From positions 1 to 57,507 of IMG/VR virus record IMGVR_UViG_3300045944_000157: a stretch of 57,507 nucleotides of DNA; one strand, 5' to 3'. This DNA comes from a virus. How positions within the stretch are numbered: position 1 is the stretch's first letter; each line of letters opens with the position of its first letter. Below the pieces are notes generated by a model. That model saw only the letters and a program-made list of their open reading frames with translations. It was not told the DNA's origin and searched no databases. The translations under genes were made by a program, and so were the position numbers. This document shows, one piece after another, positions 17,350-23,404 of the stretch.

Positions 17350-17635
17350 TCTCGTCCTCCATGAGGGTGAAAGGAAGCACGGCGGTCACATGGTCGCCGG
17401 TCTTGACCTTGACTTCGATGGTCACCGGCTCGCCATGCCACCATGCCGGATCGAAGGGTGCCGACAGCAAGTCCTGACCCAGCATGCCGCTGGCCTGCGG
17501 TTCGCCATCGAACAGCACTTGGCTCTGCATGGTGAAGCCCATGCCCCTGACGCCGAGCACGAATGCGCCATCGGTGGTCTTGGCGGTATTCGGTTCCAGC
17601 TTGAGCAGTTCCGGTGAAGACAGGGTGGCTGTCAT
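17309..17635 (-). CDS. IPT/TIG-like protein
   Basis: 108 residues. LLKLEPNTAKTTDGAFVLG and a GFTMQSQVLFDGEPQ segment follow the IPT/TIG pattern (a Pro-Asn turn, then a Phe-x-x-x-S-x-V-x-x-x-G turn) seen in the next gene. The last residues overlap the next gene by 41 nt. It probably pairs with it as a virion surface module. Confidence 0.6.
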   Translation of the reverse strand: MTATLSSPELLKLEPNTAKTTDGAFVLGVRGMGFTMQSQVLFDGEPQASGMLGQDLLSAPFDPAWWHGEPVTIEVKVKTGDHVTAVLPFTLMEDENGREREHAADNAG

Positions 17636-17643
17636 GGCTCCTC

Positions 17644-17856
17644 CTATTGCAGCTTCGGCATATCGACCCCGGTACTGACACCGATCAGGTCGAGCAGCAA
17701 CAGCACGACGACAATCGCCACCACAACGATAAGGACGATCTTGACGATCCGTTGCGGCGGTTCAGGGATGAGATTGTCCACAACGTAGACGGCCACGTAA
17801 TAAAGAATGCCGATGACCAGCAGCCAGACAATCAGGCTGACGAGAGCGCCAATCAT
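17644..17856 (-). CDS. small membrane protein with two transmembrane segments
   Basis: 70 residues. Two hydrophobic segments, about residues 4-25 (LVSLIVWLLVIGILYYVAVY) and 38-62 (VKIVLIVVVAIVVVLLLLDL), separated by a short PEPPQRI loop. The size and topology fit a class II holin, and the gene lies among lysis-region genes, but no specific holin family is recognised. The start overlaps the anti-defence gene stop by 4 nt. Confidence 0.6.
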   Translation of the reverse strand: MIGALVSLIVWLLVIGILYYVAVYVVDNLIPEPPQRIVKIVLIVVVAIVVVLLLLDLIGVSTGVDMPKLQ

Positions 17857-18056
17857 GATGCTTTCTCCTCATAGATTGCTGCCCTGACGGCGGCATCCTT
17901 GGCTTCCAGCAGCTTACGAAGAGCAACGGTGCGTTCCGGATTGCGCGGCAGGGTTTCCATGATCGTTGCAGCCAGTTTGCCAAACGGCTGCGATACCTCC
18001 TGAAGATGCTGTGGCAGATGGTGCCAAGCAAAGAACTGAAGGATCGGTTCGCTCAA
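17853..18056 (-). CDS. Acb2/Tad1-like cyclic-nucleotide sponge
   Basis: 67 residues from a TTG at 18056, chosen because GGAGGG lies 4 nt upstream; an ATG at 18068 overlaps that site. The sequence SEPILQFFAWHHLPQHLQ, EVSQPFGKLAATIMETLP and RNPERTVALRKLLEAKDAAV carries the helical-hairpin signature of the Acb2/Tad1 family. These phage proteins sequester signalling nucleotides and so block CBASS and Thoeris defence. The gene lies in the lysis/packaging region, between small membrane-protein genes, and overlaps the next gene by 4 nt. Family assignment is from memory of the motif R-x3-AL-x-KL-x-EA. Confidence 0.7.
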   Translation of the reverse strand: MSEPILQFFAWHHLPQHLQEVSQPFGKLAATIMETLPRNPERTVALRKLLEAKDAAVRAAIYEEKAS

Positions 18057-18075
18057 TGAACCCTCCATAAACGAA

Positions 18076-18111
18076 GGGGATCGCGGAGGAGCCAACCCCG
18101 ACACGATCCCC
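18076..18111 (-). promoter_or_regulatory. leader hairpin upstream of the Acb2/Tad1-like gene
   Basis: An 8-bp perfect stem (18076-18083 with 18104-18111) with a 20-nt loop lies 20 nt before the likely TTG start. It could act on translation or mark an internal RNA processing site. A second 7-bp hairpin (18118-18124 with 18134-18140) lies just upstream. Function unknown. Confidence 0.4.
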
Positions 18112-18253
18112 AACCTTCAACCGCCTGAAAGGAGCGGTTGCGGTGAAGCTTACCACGCTCAAGGAGAGGGAGGAAAGCCGGGGCGGACAAACCTCCCCCT
18201 CAGTGGCCTCCTGTGAAACTGCTGTTCGGGCACATCACTCAGGCTCGTCCAGT

Positions 18254-18823
18254 CTATTTATTCTTCCCTTTGGGTCCACCGCCTTTGCCGGGGTTGTCGG
18301 GGTCTTTCCCTCCACCGGGCTGGTTCCCGTGTCCCTTGTCTGCGTCTTCAGACCCTGATGGTGGGCCATTGCTTCCGCCATTGTTACCGGGCGGGCCTTG
18401 GGGTCCGGTCGGTCCTTGAGGTCCGGCTGGCCCCTGCGGGCCGGGTGGACCCATTCCCCCGGTTCCTCCCTGTCCTCCGCTTGGCCCAGAAGGACCAGCA
18501 GGACCAGACCCACCACCACCACTATTGCCGCCAGAACCAGAATTGCCAGAATTTCCACTGTTGCCGCTCTCCTGCGCCGTTGCCTGTTGCTGGCTGTTGT
18601 AGACCCTGCATAGCTGGATGGTGTTGACGCCCTTCTGCCTGAGATAGCGGCACTGCTCCTCGGAGAAGAACAGCCCCGGTCGGTGCATGTTGGTGCAGCC
18701 GGAAAGCAGCCACAGGATGATCAGCATCCACAGGACGATGCCAATCGGCAGCGCAATTGCTATGCCGCGCACGAAGTGGATGCTCACTCCCGGCGCTTCT
18801 TTTGGGTCTTCGTCTGCGGGCAT
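18254..18823 (-). CDS. membrane or lipoprotein with collagen-like repeats
   Basis: 189 residues from the ATG at 18823, which has GAGGGGG just upstream. A hydrophobic segment (about residues 19-40, ending LWLLSGC) fits a lipoprotein signal with an L-S-G-C box or a transmembrane anchor. It is followed by EEQCRYLRQKGVNTIQLC, then Gly/Ser/Asn-rich spacers, and a Gly-x-Pro collagen-like stretch (about residues 105-150), ending in a Gly/Lys-rich tail. A surface-exposed or periplasmic fibre-like protein is likely; a spanin is possible. Confidence 0.65.
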   Translation of the reverse strand: MPADEDPKEAPGVSIHFVRGIAIALPIGIVLWMLIILWLLSGCTNMHRPGLFFSEEQCRYLRQKGVNTIQLCRVYNSQQQATAQESGNSGNSGNSGSGGNSGGGGSGPAGPSGPSGGQGGTGGMGPPGPQGPAGPQGPTGPQGPPGNNGGSNGPPSGSEDADKGHGNQPGGGKDPDNPGKGGGPKGKNK

Positions 18824-19008
18824 ATCCCCCTCGTATCGATACCAACCTGCTTCATGACGCGGCACTGGTCCGCCGTGAATTTCGGCGCATCGGCCTTACT
18901 GACCGACATCAGGAAGATCAGGCTTGCCATTGCCGCTATCCAGCATGCGGTCGGCAATGAGTTTGAGGCTTTCGCAATAAGAGGCAACTTCTTCCAGTGT
19001 CGGTTCAT
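18784..19008 (-). CDS. small secreted protein with a paired-cysteine motif
   Basis: 74 residues from the ATG at 19008 (earlier in-frame codons give a longer, unlikely N-terminus). Hydrophobic residues ~17-36 (PTACWIAAMASLIFLMSVS) followed by KADA look like a signal peptide. The mature part carries ADQCRVMKQVGIDTRGIC, which matches the EEQCRYLRQKGVNTIQLC motif of the neighbouring collagen-like protein. The shared motif suggests the two proteins share a disulfide-bonded periplasmic module. Overlaps genes on both sides in different frames. Confidence 0.6.
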   Translation of the reverse strand: MNRHWKKLPLIAKASNSLPTACWIAAMASLIFLMSVSKADAPKFTADQCRVMKQVGIDTRGICPQTKTQKKRRE

Positions 19009-19330
19009 GCTGGAGAACAACGCTGACGAACCATCTGTCCGCTCCCTGAAAAGCAAAACCCGAAGAGACGCCCCACTGATCCGGCCCTCCCCTTTGTTTG
19101 ACATGGCGCATGACGCATCCCGATTGCTGATTGGAGAACTCCTCGTACTCGCTCATGAAACGGTTCATCAGTTTCTCATCGTTCAGCACCCGCCAGACGG
19201 CATAGGTCGGGATGCCGATGACAACCAAGAGCGCGATGATCAATACGTTCTGAAGGTTCAGCCCCTTGATGATATTGGCGACGTTAGCGATGCGCCCCTC
19301 TGGTGGCGGCGGTTGCGGGGGAACGGTCAT
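18896..19330 (-). CDS. single-pass membrane protein of lysis region
   Basis: 144 residues. A Pro-rich N-terminus (PPQPPPPEGR), one membrane segment (about residues 28-47, NVLIIALLVVIGIPTYAVW), then a larger exposed domain with VMRHVKQRGGPDQWGVSSGF and a Cys in EEVASYCESLK. The N-in, periplasm-out topology and the overlap with a small secreted protein in another frame resemble an i-spanin/o-spanin pair, but the sequence gives no spanin signature. The product is otherwise unknown. Confidence 0.55.
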   Translation of the reverse strand: MTVPPQPPPPEGRIANVANIIKGLNLQNVLIIALLVVIGIPTYAVWRVLNDEKLMNRFMSEYEEFSNQQSGCVMRHVKQRGGPDQWGVSSGFAFQGADRWFVSVVLQHEPTLEEVASYCESLKLIADRMLDSGNGKPDLPDVGQ

Positions 19331-19530
19331 TCGATCTTCTCAATCAGTCCCTCGCGCACCGCGTCATCGAAGTTCATGTGCCACTCGTAGATGGCTTCCT
19401 CACTGATCCGGACCAGCGCCTGCGCCAGCCGGTAGACCTCCTGCTTCTGGTGCGAGACGAACACCACATGGGTTCCCTTGGGAACGAGGATGTCCTTGGT
19501 GGTGCGGTACCTGTTGCGGTTGGCGCTCAT
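19327..19530 (-). CDS. hypothetical small protein
   Basis: 67 residues from the ATG at 19530, which overlaps the stop of the mini-membrane-protein gene (ATGA). Sequence has KDILVPKGTHVVFVSHQKQ and helix YRLAQALVRISEEAIYEW. No recognised family. It overlaps the next gene by 4 nt. Confidence 0.55.
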   Translation of the reverse strand: MSANRNRYRTTKDILVPKGTHVVFVSHQKQEVYRLAQALVRISEEAIYEWHMNFDDAVREGLIEKIE

Positions 19531-19613
19531 TGCATCAGCCACCACATCAGGCCGAGGATGGCGATGATGAGTGTGATGTAGATGACGGCCCATTCGGCAT
19601 CGTGGCGGTTCAC
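19527..19613 (-). CDS. 28-residue single-pass membrane mini-protein
   Basis: A GTG at 19613 overlaps the endolysin stop (GTGA). The frame reads MNRHDAEWAVIYITLIIA then ILGLMWWLMQ and ends by overlapping the next ATG (ATGA). One membrane segment spans nearly the whole peptide. Overlapping start and stop codons on both sides argue it is translated. Position right after the endolysin suggests a holin-like or lysis-timing role; no family known. Confidence 0.55.
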   Translation of the reverse strand: MNRHDAEWAVIYITLIIAILGLMWWLMQ

Positions 19614-20338
19614 GCGATCTGTTCCCCGTTGAGGATGACGGTGACCTTGCCGGTTGTCGTTATTGTCACCACCGGGACATCGGTTGGTGGAACCGGTTCA
19701 GGGGAAGGCTCGGTCCACGAGGTTTCGAAGGCTTCAAGGAATTTGACGTGGTAGCCCTTGATCAGATTGCCGATATTGACGCCACCCGACCAAGTGGGAA
19801 CCTTGGTCTTGTCGCCGTTGACGATCTCCCGCGCCCCGAAGCTGTCGTTCTTGGTGTCGCTGAAATAGCGCGGCAAGTTCTGCACCTTGCCGTTGCCGTC
19901 CTTGCGGAACCACCCTTCGTACATGCCGCGCATCAAGACCCTTGCACTGATGGTCGCGTCGAGTGCCCTTTCGGGATGGAGATAGAGATCGTCACCACCT
20001 GTAAGGGCAAGCTGTGATGTAGCAAACTTGTAGTTGTCCGCCCACGTAAGCTGGATATCCCCCCTGCCATAATAAAGCAGGCCGGTGGTCGGGTCCGGTT
20101 CACCGTAGGGCTGTCCCTTGCCCTTGCCGTACTCTTCGATGGGCCACATGGTGGCGCTGGTTTCGTGGTACGAGGTGGCGAAGCAGTAGGAGATATAACG
20201 GAGGTCGGTCTTCGGCGGCACACGTTCCTCGTATGCCCCCATCTTGAAGTTCATCCCGTCCACCTGTTGCTGGGTCATGTGCCCATGAAACAGGCTCTCG
20301 CGGACATGGTTAAAGAAGACAGTGCGGTCGAAAGGCAT
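19610..20338 (-). CDS. endolysin, GH19-like muramidase/chitinase fold
   Basis: 242 residues. Catalytic domain about residues 1-185: SYHETSATMWPIEEYGKGKG carries the general-acid Glu near residue 59, and YYGRGDIQLTW near residues 89-99 is the conserved GH19 substrate-binding line. A C-terminal segment (about residues 205-242, PVPPTDVPVVTITTTGK) is a beta-rich tail that may help cell-wall binding. It cleaves the peptidoglycan glycan strand during lysis. No signal peptide is seen, so export would need a holin. It begins the lysis gene set. Confidence 0.85.
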   Translation of the reverse strand: MPFDRTVFFNHVRESLFHGHMTQQQVDGMNFKMGAYEERVPPKTDLRYISYCFATSYHETSATMWPIEEYGKGKGQPYGEPDPTTGLLYYGRGDIQLTWADNYKFATSQLALTGGDDLYLHPERALDATISARVLMRGMYEGWFRKDGNGKVQNLPRYFSDTKNDSFGAREIVNGDKTKVPTWSGGVNIGNLIKGYHVKFLEAFETSWTEPSPEPVPPTDVPVVTITTTGKVTVILNGEQIA

Positions 20339-20342
20339 TGAA

Positions 20343-20369
20343 CCCTCCCCGCTCTCTCCACGGGGAGGA
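20343..20369 (-). terminator. hairpin between HTH gene and endolysin
   Basis: A 7-bp perfect GC-rich stem (CCTCCCC and GGGGAGG, 20343-20369) lies between the HTH gene stop and the endolysin start on the minus strand. There is no clear U tract, so it may be a weak terminator or a processing site. Confidence 0.4.
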
Positions 20370-20376
20370 TTATGCC

Positions 20377-20604
20377 TTACCGGCGTGAACCCTGAACAGA
20401 GGTGCCGCGCGACGTGCCGTGGGCCTTTTCGATCAGCCCCATTGAGGCAAGCGTCTCGATCATTGCCGAAATCGATCCCTTGGAAGAGATGCCCAAACCA
20501 ATGGCGATCTCCCTGAAGGTCGGGTTATGCCCATGCATCTCCTCGAATTTGTTGATGAAGTCGAGAAACTCCTGTTGCCGCTCTGATGGTCTGGCTGAAG
20601 CCAT
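20377..20604 (-). CDS. LexA-like winged-helix DNA-binding protein
   Basis: 75 residues from the ATG at 20604 behind GGTGAGGAG. The sequence SERQQEFLDFINKFEEMHG, then NPTFREIAIGLGISSKGSIS and ETLASMGLIEKAHG, is the LexA N-terminal winged helix: QxxxLxFI, PTxREIA, and the SxxxxxxLxxLxxxGxI recognition helix. There is no peptidase domain, so it cannot self-cleave. It lies at the border of late and regulatory genes, where it could repress or activate nearby transcription. Confidence 0.75.
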   Translation of the reverse strand: MASARPSERQQEFLDFINKFEEMHGHNPTFREIAIGLGISSKGSISAMIETLASMGLIEKAHGTSRGTSVQGSRR

Positions 20605-20615
20605 CTCCGTTCTCC

Positions 20616-20831
20616 TCACCTCCATTGTTCGCGTTTCCATTTGATGCATGCTTGCAGCACCTTGATGTTCTGCTCGTGCTGGCTCCCATAGAGAAGGCCA
20701 TGGCTGCGGCCATCTCCATGGATCATAACGATCCGCGCGTCGATCTTCGGGTAGACATGGATCGCCTGCCATGGATAGAGGCAACGGATCAGCTTCCGGT
20801 ATTCCTTAACCAGCGCCGGTATCTCGTCCAT
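20616..20831 (-). CDS. hypothetical small protein
   Basis: 71 residues. VKEYRKLIRCLYPWQAIHVYP and DGRSHGLLYGSQHEQN are its distinctive segments. No recognised family. It is preceded by a similar small gene that overlaps it by 26 nt and is followed by the LexA-like gene. Probably cytoplasmic. Confidence 0.5.
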   Translation of the reverse strand: MDEIPALVKEYRKLIRCLYPWQAIHVYPKIDARIVMIHGDGRSHGLLYGSQHEQNIKVLQACIKWKREQWR

Positions 20832-21051
20832 CGTCGCTCACATTGAACTCCACGGTTTCCGGCACCCCGTCATCCAGCGTCACCAGTTGGGTGGGAGAAA
20901 AGATATGCAGAATGCCGTCGTCGTTCTCGACCACATACCTGATCTGTCCCTTCACCTTCCTGAAGACGGAGACGATGTAGCCCTGAAACACATAGTCGCC
21001 CCCGGTCTTGATGACCCGATCCCCAACAACCAACTGCTTCTTCCTACCCAT
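20806..21051 (-). CDS. SH3/KOW-like small protein
   Basis: 81 residues from the ATG at 21051. VVGDRVIKTGGDYVFQG then YIVSVFRKVKGQIRYVVEND and DDGILHIFSPTQL match a small beta-barrel family in phages (GDRVxKxGGDYxFxG, RYVVExxxGxLHI). This resembles a KOW/SH3-type module. It is one of a set of short regulatory-region genes and overlaps the previous gene. Function unknown. Confidence 0.55.
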   Translation of the reverse strand: MGRKKQLVVGDRVIKTGGDYVFQGYIVSVFRKVKGQIRYVVENDDGILHIFSPTQLVTLDDGVPETVEFNVSDDGRDTGAG

Positions 21052-21068
21052 GATTGCCTCTCTGAACT

Positions 21069-21311
21069 TCACTCGGTATCCCCACGTCCGGCTGGCCACA
21101 GCTTGGCCGGAACTCCCGGCCTGTCATCTGACGAATGCGCGTATGCCTGCTCCTCCAGCATGAGGATGGCATCCTCCAGAAAGGCTTTGGTCACGGTGGT
21201 CCATCTGCCGATCTGATCCTGATACAAAATCTCTATCGTCTTGCAGCGCATGGTCTGGTCATGCGTACCGCGCAACGCCTTCAGCTTTTCGATCTTCTCT
21301 CTTGCGTTCAT
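21069..21311 (-). CDS. hypothetical protein
   Basis: 80 residues with a helical core (NAREKIEKLKALRGTHDQTM) and a FLEDAILMLEEQAYAHSSDD segment. No recognised family. Its ATG overlaps the stop of the 27-residue membrane mini-protein (ATGA), which supports translation of both. Confidence 0.5.
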   Translation of the reverse strand: MNAREKIEKLKALRGTHDQTMRCKTIEILYQDQIGRWTTVTKAFLEDAILMLEEQAYAHSSDDRPGVPAKLWPAGRGDTE

Positions 21312-21391
21312 CTCCCTCTCCGTTTCATCCCGTCAATCACCATCCATACCCCGATCCCTTGCAGGATGAGGATTATAATCCCAAGCACCAT
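21308..21391 (-). CDS. 27-residue membrane mini-protein
   Basis: ATG at 21391 and TGA at 21308-21310; the stop overlaps the next ATG. The peptide reads MVLGIIILILQGIGVWMV then IDGMKRRGR: one hydrophobic segment followed by a positive tail. Downstream coupling suggests real translation. Role unknown; a small membrane peptide. Confidence 0.5.
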   Translation of the reverse strand: MVLGIIILILQGIGVWMVIDGMKRRGR

Positions 21392-21469
21392 TTCTTTACC
21401 CCTATATAGGACGGAAATCGTCCGGCTGACAGGGTAGCCCCGGTGCCGGAATGGATCAACCGGAACGGT

Positions 21470-21766
21470 TTATAAATGCGCCGCTTTTCTGAGGAGAAGA
21501 TTTATCTTCGCCTGCCAGCCCATGCCGCTTTTGCGGAAATGTTCGAGGATATCGTTATCCAGCCAGATTGTGACGCGGCTCTTGCGAGATGAGTGGAAGC
21601 GTCTGTCGGCCTTTGCAGGATTTTTCGGAATATCGACGTTTTCGACTTTATTTTGCACAGGCTCCGGCAAATCCGTTTCCTCTTCCCATGGCTGCTTTTC
21701 GATCTGCCGAATTTCCGATTTTTTTTGCAGAAAAATTTTTGGTTGGTATTGCCTCGACAGGCTCAT
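21470..21766 (-). CDS. BrnA/ribbon-helix-helix-like regulator
   Basis: 98 residues from the ATG at 21766, preceded by GGAGGGAAATAAC. The C-terminal part (residues ~63-98: RVTIWLDNDILEHFRKSG, MGWQAKINLLLRKAA) is the BrnA antitoxin / ribbon-helix-helix pattern (VTIxLDxDxLxxF+xxGxGxQxxINxxLR). The N-terminal part is charged and disordered. It lacks a BrnT toxin partner nearby. The palindromic repeats just upstream (21790-21870) are the obvious target of autoregulation. Family is recognised; toxin-antitoxin function is not supported. Confidence 0.75.
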   Translation of the reverse strand: MSLSRQYQPKIFLQKKSEIRQIEKQPWEEETDLPEPVQNKVENVDIPKNPAKADRRFHSSRKSRVTIWLDNDILEHFRKSGMGWQAKINLLLRKAAHL

Positions 21767-22278
21767 GTTATTTCCCTCCGGAATTGCTGTACATACGTAC
21801 TGTACGTACAGGATGTATATACATACTGTATGATACAGGACGGACAGTACGTACTGTATCAGACTGTACGGGATTTGTGAAATTTTGGATCGGGTGTCCG
21901 GGTTAGTATGTATCGCGTGACGCACACGCGCCTGCACGCGCGGGGGCTACGTATGGGTGGGGGGTAGTACCCCCCACCATGCGCACATACTACATGTGGG
22001 GTCCATGCCCTACGACCCTGTGTCCTGATTATCCAATGAAATCAATGGGTTAGTGTACATCTAAGTGATTGTAGTGATAGCGAACTGCACTCGAAGAGTG
22101 CACAGATTACAGTGTCACCCCATTGTTGTTGTCTCATTCTCTCTCTTACATCTTGATGTAAGAGAACCAGTGCTATCCCCTTATCCCCTCCTCTCACCAT
22201 GTACCCTCAGTACCCTTAAGGGACTGAGGTGTGTGTGGTGATTGGCCTTCCATTGTCTTGGTGCCGACAGTCATCTCG
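21767..22278. other. non-coding regulatory region between RHH-like gene and terminase small subunit
   Basis: No gene is supported here. Besides the operator cluster (21790-21870) the stretch holds a GC-rich palindrome (21956-21978, GGTGGGGGG paired with CCCCCCACC), a 7-bp hairpin (22085-22101), an 11-bp hairpin (22142-22165, TCTCTTACATC type) and a 7+3-bp hairpin (22205-22229). Repeated GTACT-type words are dense. The region lies between a regulator and a terminase gene and marks the left edge of the hairpin-dense zone. Confidence 0.6.
21790..21870 (-). promoter_or_regulatory. operator cluster upstream of the RHH-like gene
   Basis: Four TACTGTA/GACTGTA-type half-sites at 21798-21804, 21824-21830, 21852-21858 and 21862-21868. 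They lie inside several overlapping palindromes: TACGTAC-T-GTACGTA (21794-21808), ATGTATATACAT (21813-21824), CTGTAT-G-ATACAG (21826-21838) and ACAGTACGTACTGT (21844-21857). Such clustering is typical of multi-site binding by ribbon-helix-helix dimers. They lie 24-100 nt upstream of the start codon, covering the likely promoter. Confidence 0.75.
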
Positions 22279-22863
22279 CTACTCGACATCTTCGATGTCT
22301 CCGTTGCTCTTTCCGGGCGAAACCTCTTGGGCATCAGGAAGAACCCTTGGTTCTGGATGTGAAACATGTTCGATGGTTTCATGCCGAAAGAGTTCGCGAA
22401 GTTTGCTTCGCAATTCCAGTTCCACTTCCTCCGGCCTTCTCTCCGTCCTGTCTTCGACAGAGCGAACCTCTCGAAACATCGAAACCAGATCGATTTTGCC
22501 TAAGGCAATCAATGCGGCGATCCGTTCCGATGGCTTCGCGTCTTCTCTCCGGCTTTCTTTCATCAAGCCGGAGAACACGTGCCGACGAATGGCCACGGCA
22601 TCCCGATGCATAGCCTTCTCCTGCTCCGTAAGGAGCATTTCCACCCTATGTTTGATCTTGTCCTGCTTCATCAGCTTGGATGCCGAGACATTGACCGTCG
22701 ATGACTTACCGCCCGCACTGTAAGTAGCGCGGTAAGCTGCCGAGAGCGTCTCTCCCCGAGCCACCAATTGCGCGAAAGCTTCCTGCCTTGGTGTGAGATC
22801 GGAGGCCAGTCTGGTCGGCAAACCAAGGCTTTGTCGTAAACTGTTTTGCGGCATAACGGTCAC
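22279..22863 (-). CDS. terS: terminase small subunit candidate
   Basis: 194 residues (a GTG at 22863 is chosen; an ATG at 22854 is the alternative). An N-terminal helix-turn-helix region reads LTPRQEAFAQLVARGETLSA and YSAGGKSSTVNVSASKLMK, then KHRVEMLLTEQE, matching terminase small subunits (LTPRQxxFxxxVAxGxxxxxAYRxxY). A central helical segment follows, then an acidic C-terminus. It would recognise the packaging site and recruit terL. It lies 6 kb from terL. The gene is unusual in carrying several perfect hairpins (e.g. 22396-22411, 22546-22574, 22622-22637). Confidence 0.7.
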   Translation of the reverse strand: MTVMPQNSLRQSLGLPTRLASDLTPRQEAFAQLVARGETLSAAYRATYSAGGKSSTVNVSASKLMKQDKIKHRVEMLLTEQEKAMHRDAVAIRRHVFSGLMKESRREDAKPSERIAALIALGKIDLVSMFREVRSVEDRTERRPEEVELELRSKLRELFRHETIEHVSHPEPRVLPDAQEVSPGKSNGDIEDVE

Positions 22864-23404
22864 CGTGTCCTAAACCCTATGGGGGTTTAGAAATTCTAGT
22901 CAGAACCCCGATGATTTGCCAAGTGGTCCGGCTCCAATACCCAAGGGGATTGGAGCGTCTGCGGGGGCGCATCATGCCCGCATCATGACGCGAGTTTTCT
23001 TCACGCCTGTTTCCCTACGCATTATGCGCAGGAGAAATCGCGCATGGAAAAAGGCTTGCCATTTGTCGTCCGGTTTGGGATTGTTTGGGGGTCGAAAGCA
23101 GGATTGCTCCGACAGCGGAAAGCCGGATGGCTCCCGCCAAAAAGCATCTCTCCGGAGAAACCGGGGGCCGCAAGCACCGCTGTGAAGCGAAGCTTGGTGA
23201 AGGCAGAACAAATCCGGACAGTTTTGCGGCGATCATGGATAACGAAGTGATCGAAAGTCAGCGAAGCTGGTCGTGGCAAAGAGCAATCTTGTGATGCTTT
23301 GCCGCCCACACTCCTCCTCACGATTGCTGCGGGATCAAGCTGCAAACTCAGCAAAAGCTGAAAGGCGAAGCTTGGTCCTTCAACAATCCTGAAAGGATTA
23401 CGTT
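22864..23404. other. non-coding stretch upstream of the small-gene operon
   Basis: No convincing gene: frames are open but lack good ribosome-binding sites, apart from a weak 68-codon frame at 23044-23250. The stretch holds strong hairpins: 22870-22890 (CTAAACCC/GGGTTTAG) and 22931-22956 (8+3 bp with an A/G mismatch). It should contain the promoter of the plus-strand operon; I could not place it with confidence. Confidence 0.5.

Noticed and set aside
21470-21766. Toxin-antitoxin pair with the BrnA-like gene
   Set aside because: No BrnT-like toxin frame lies next to it on either strand, so only a regulator is called.
21470-21937. Longer 155-codon version of the RHH-like gene
   Set aside because: The extra N-terminus would be encoded by the palindromic operator array, and GGAGGG lies just before the ATG at 21766, so the shorter start is preferred.
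23044-23250. 68-codon plus-strand frame before the small-gene operon
   Set aside because: It lacks a convincing ribosome-binding site distance and shows Ser/Arg/Lys-rich composition typical of spurious frames in this GC-rich DNA; the stretch also holds hairpins and no conserved pattern.
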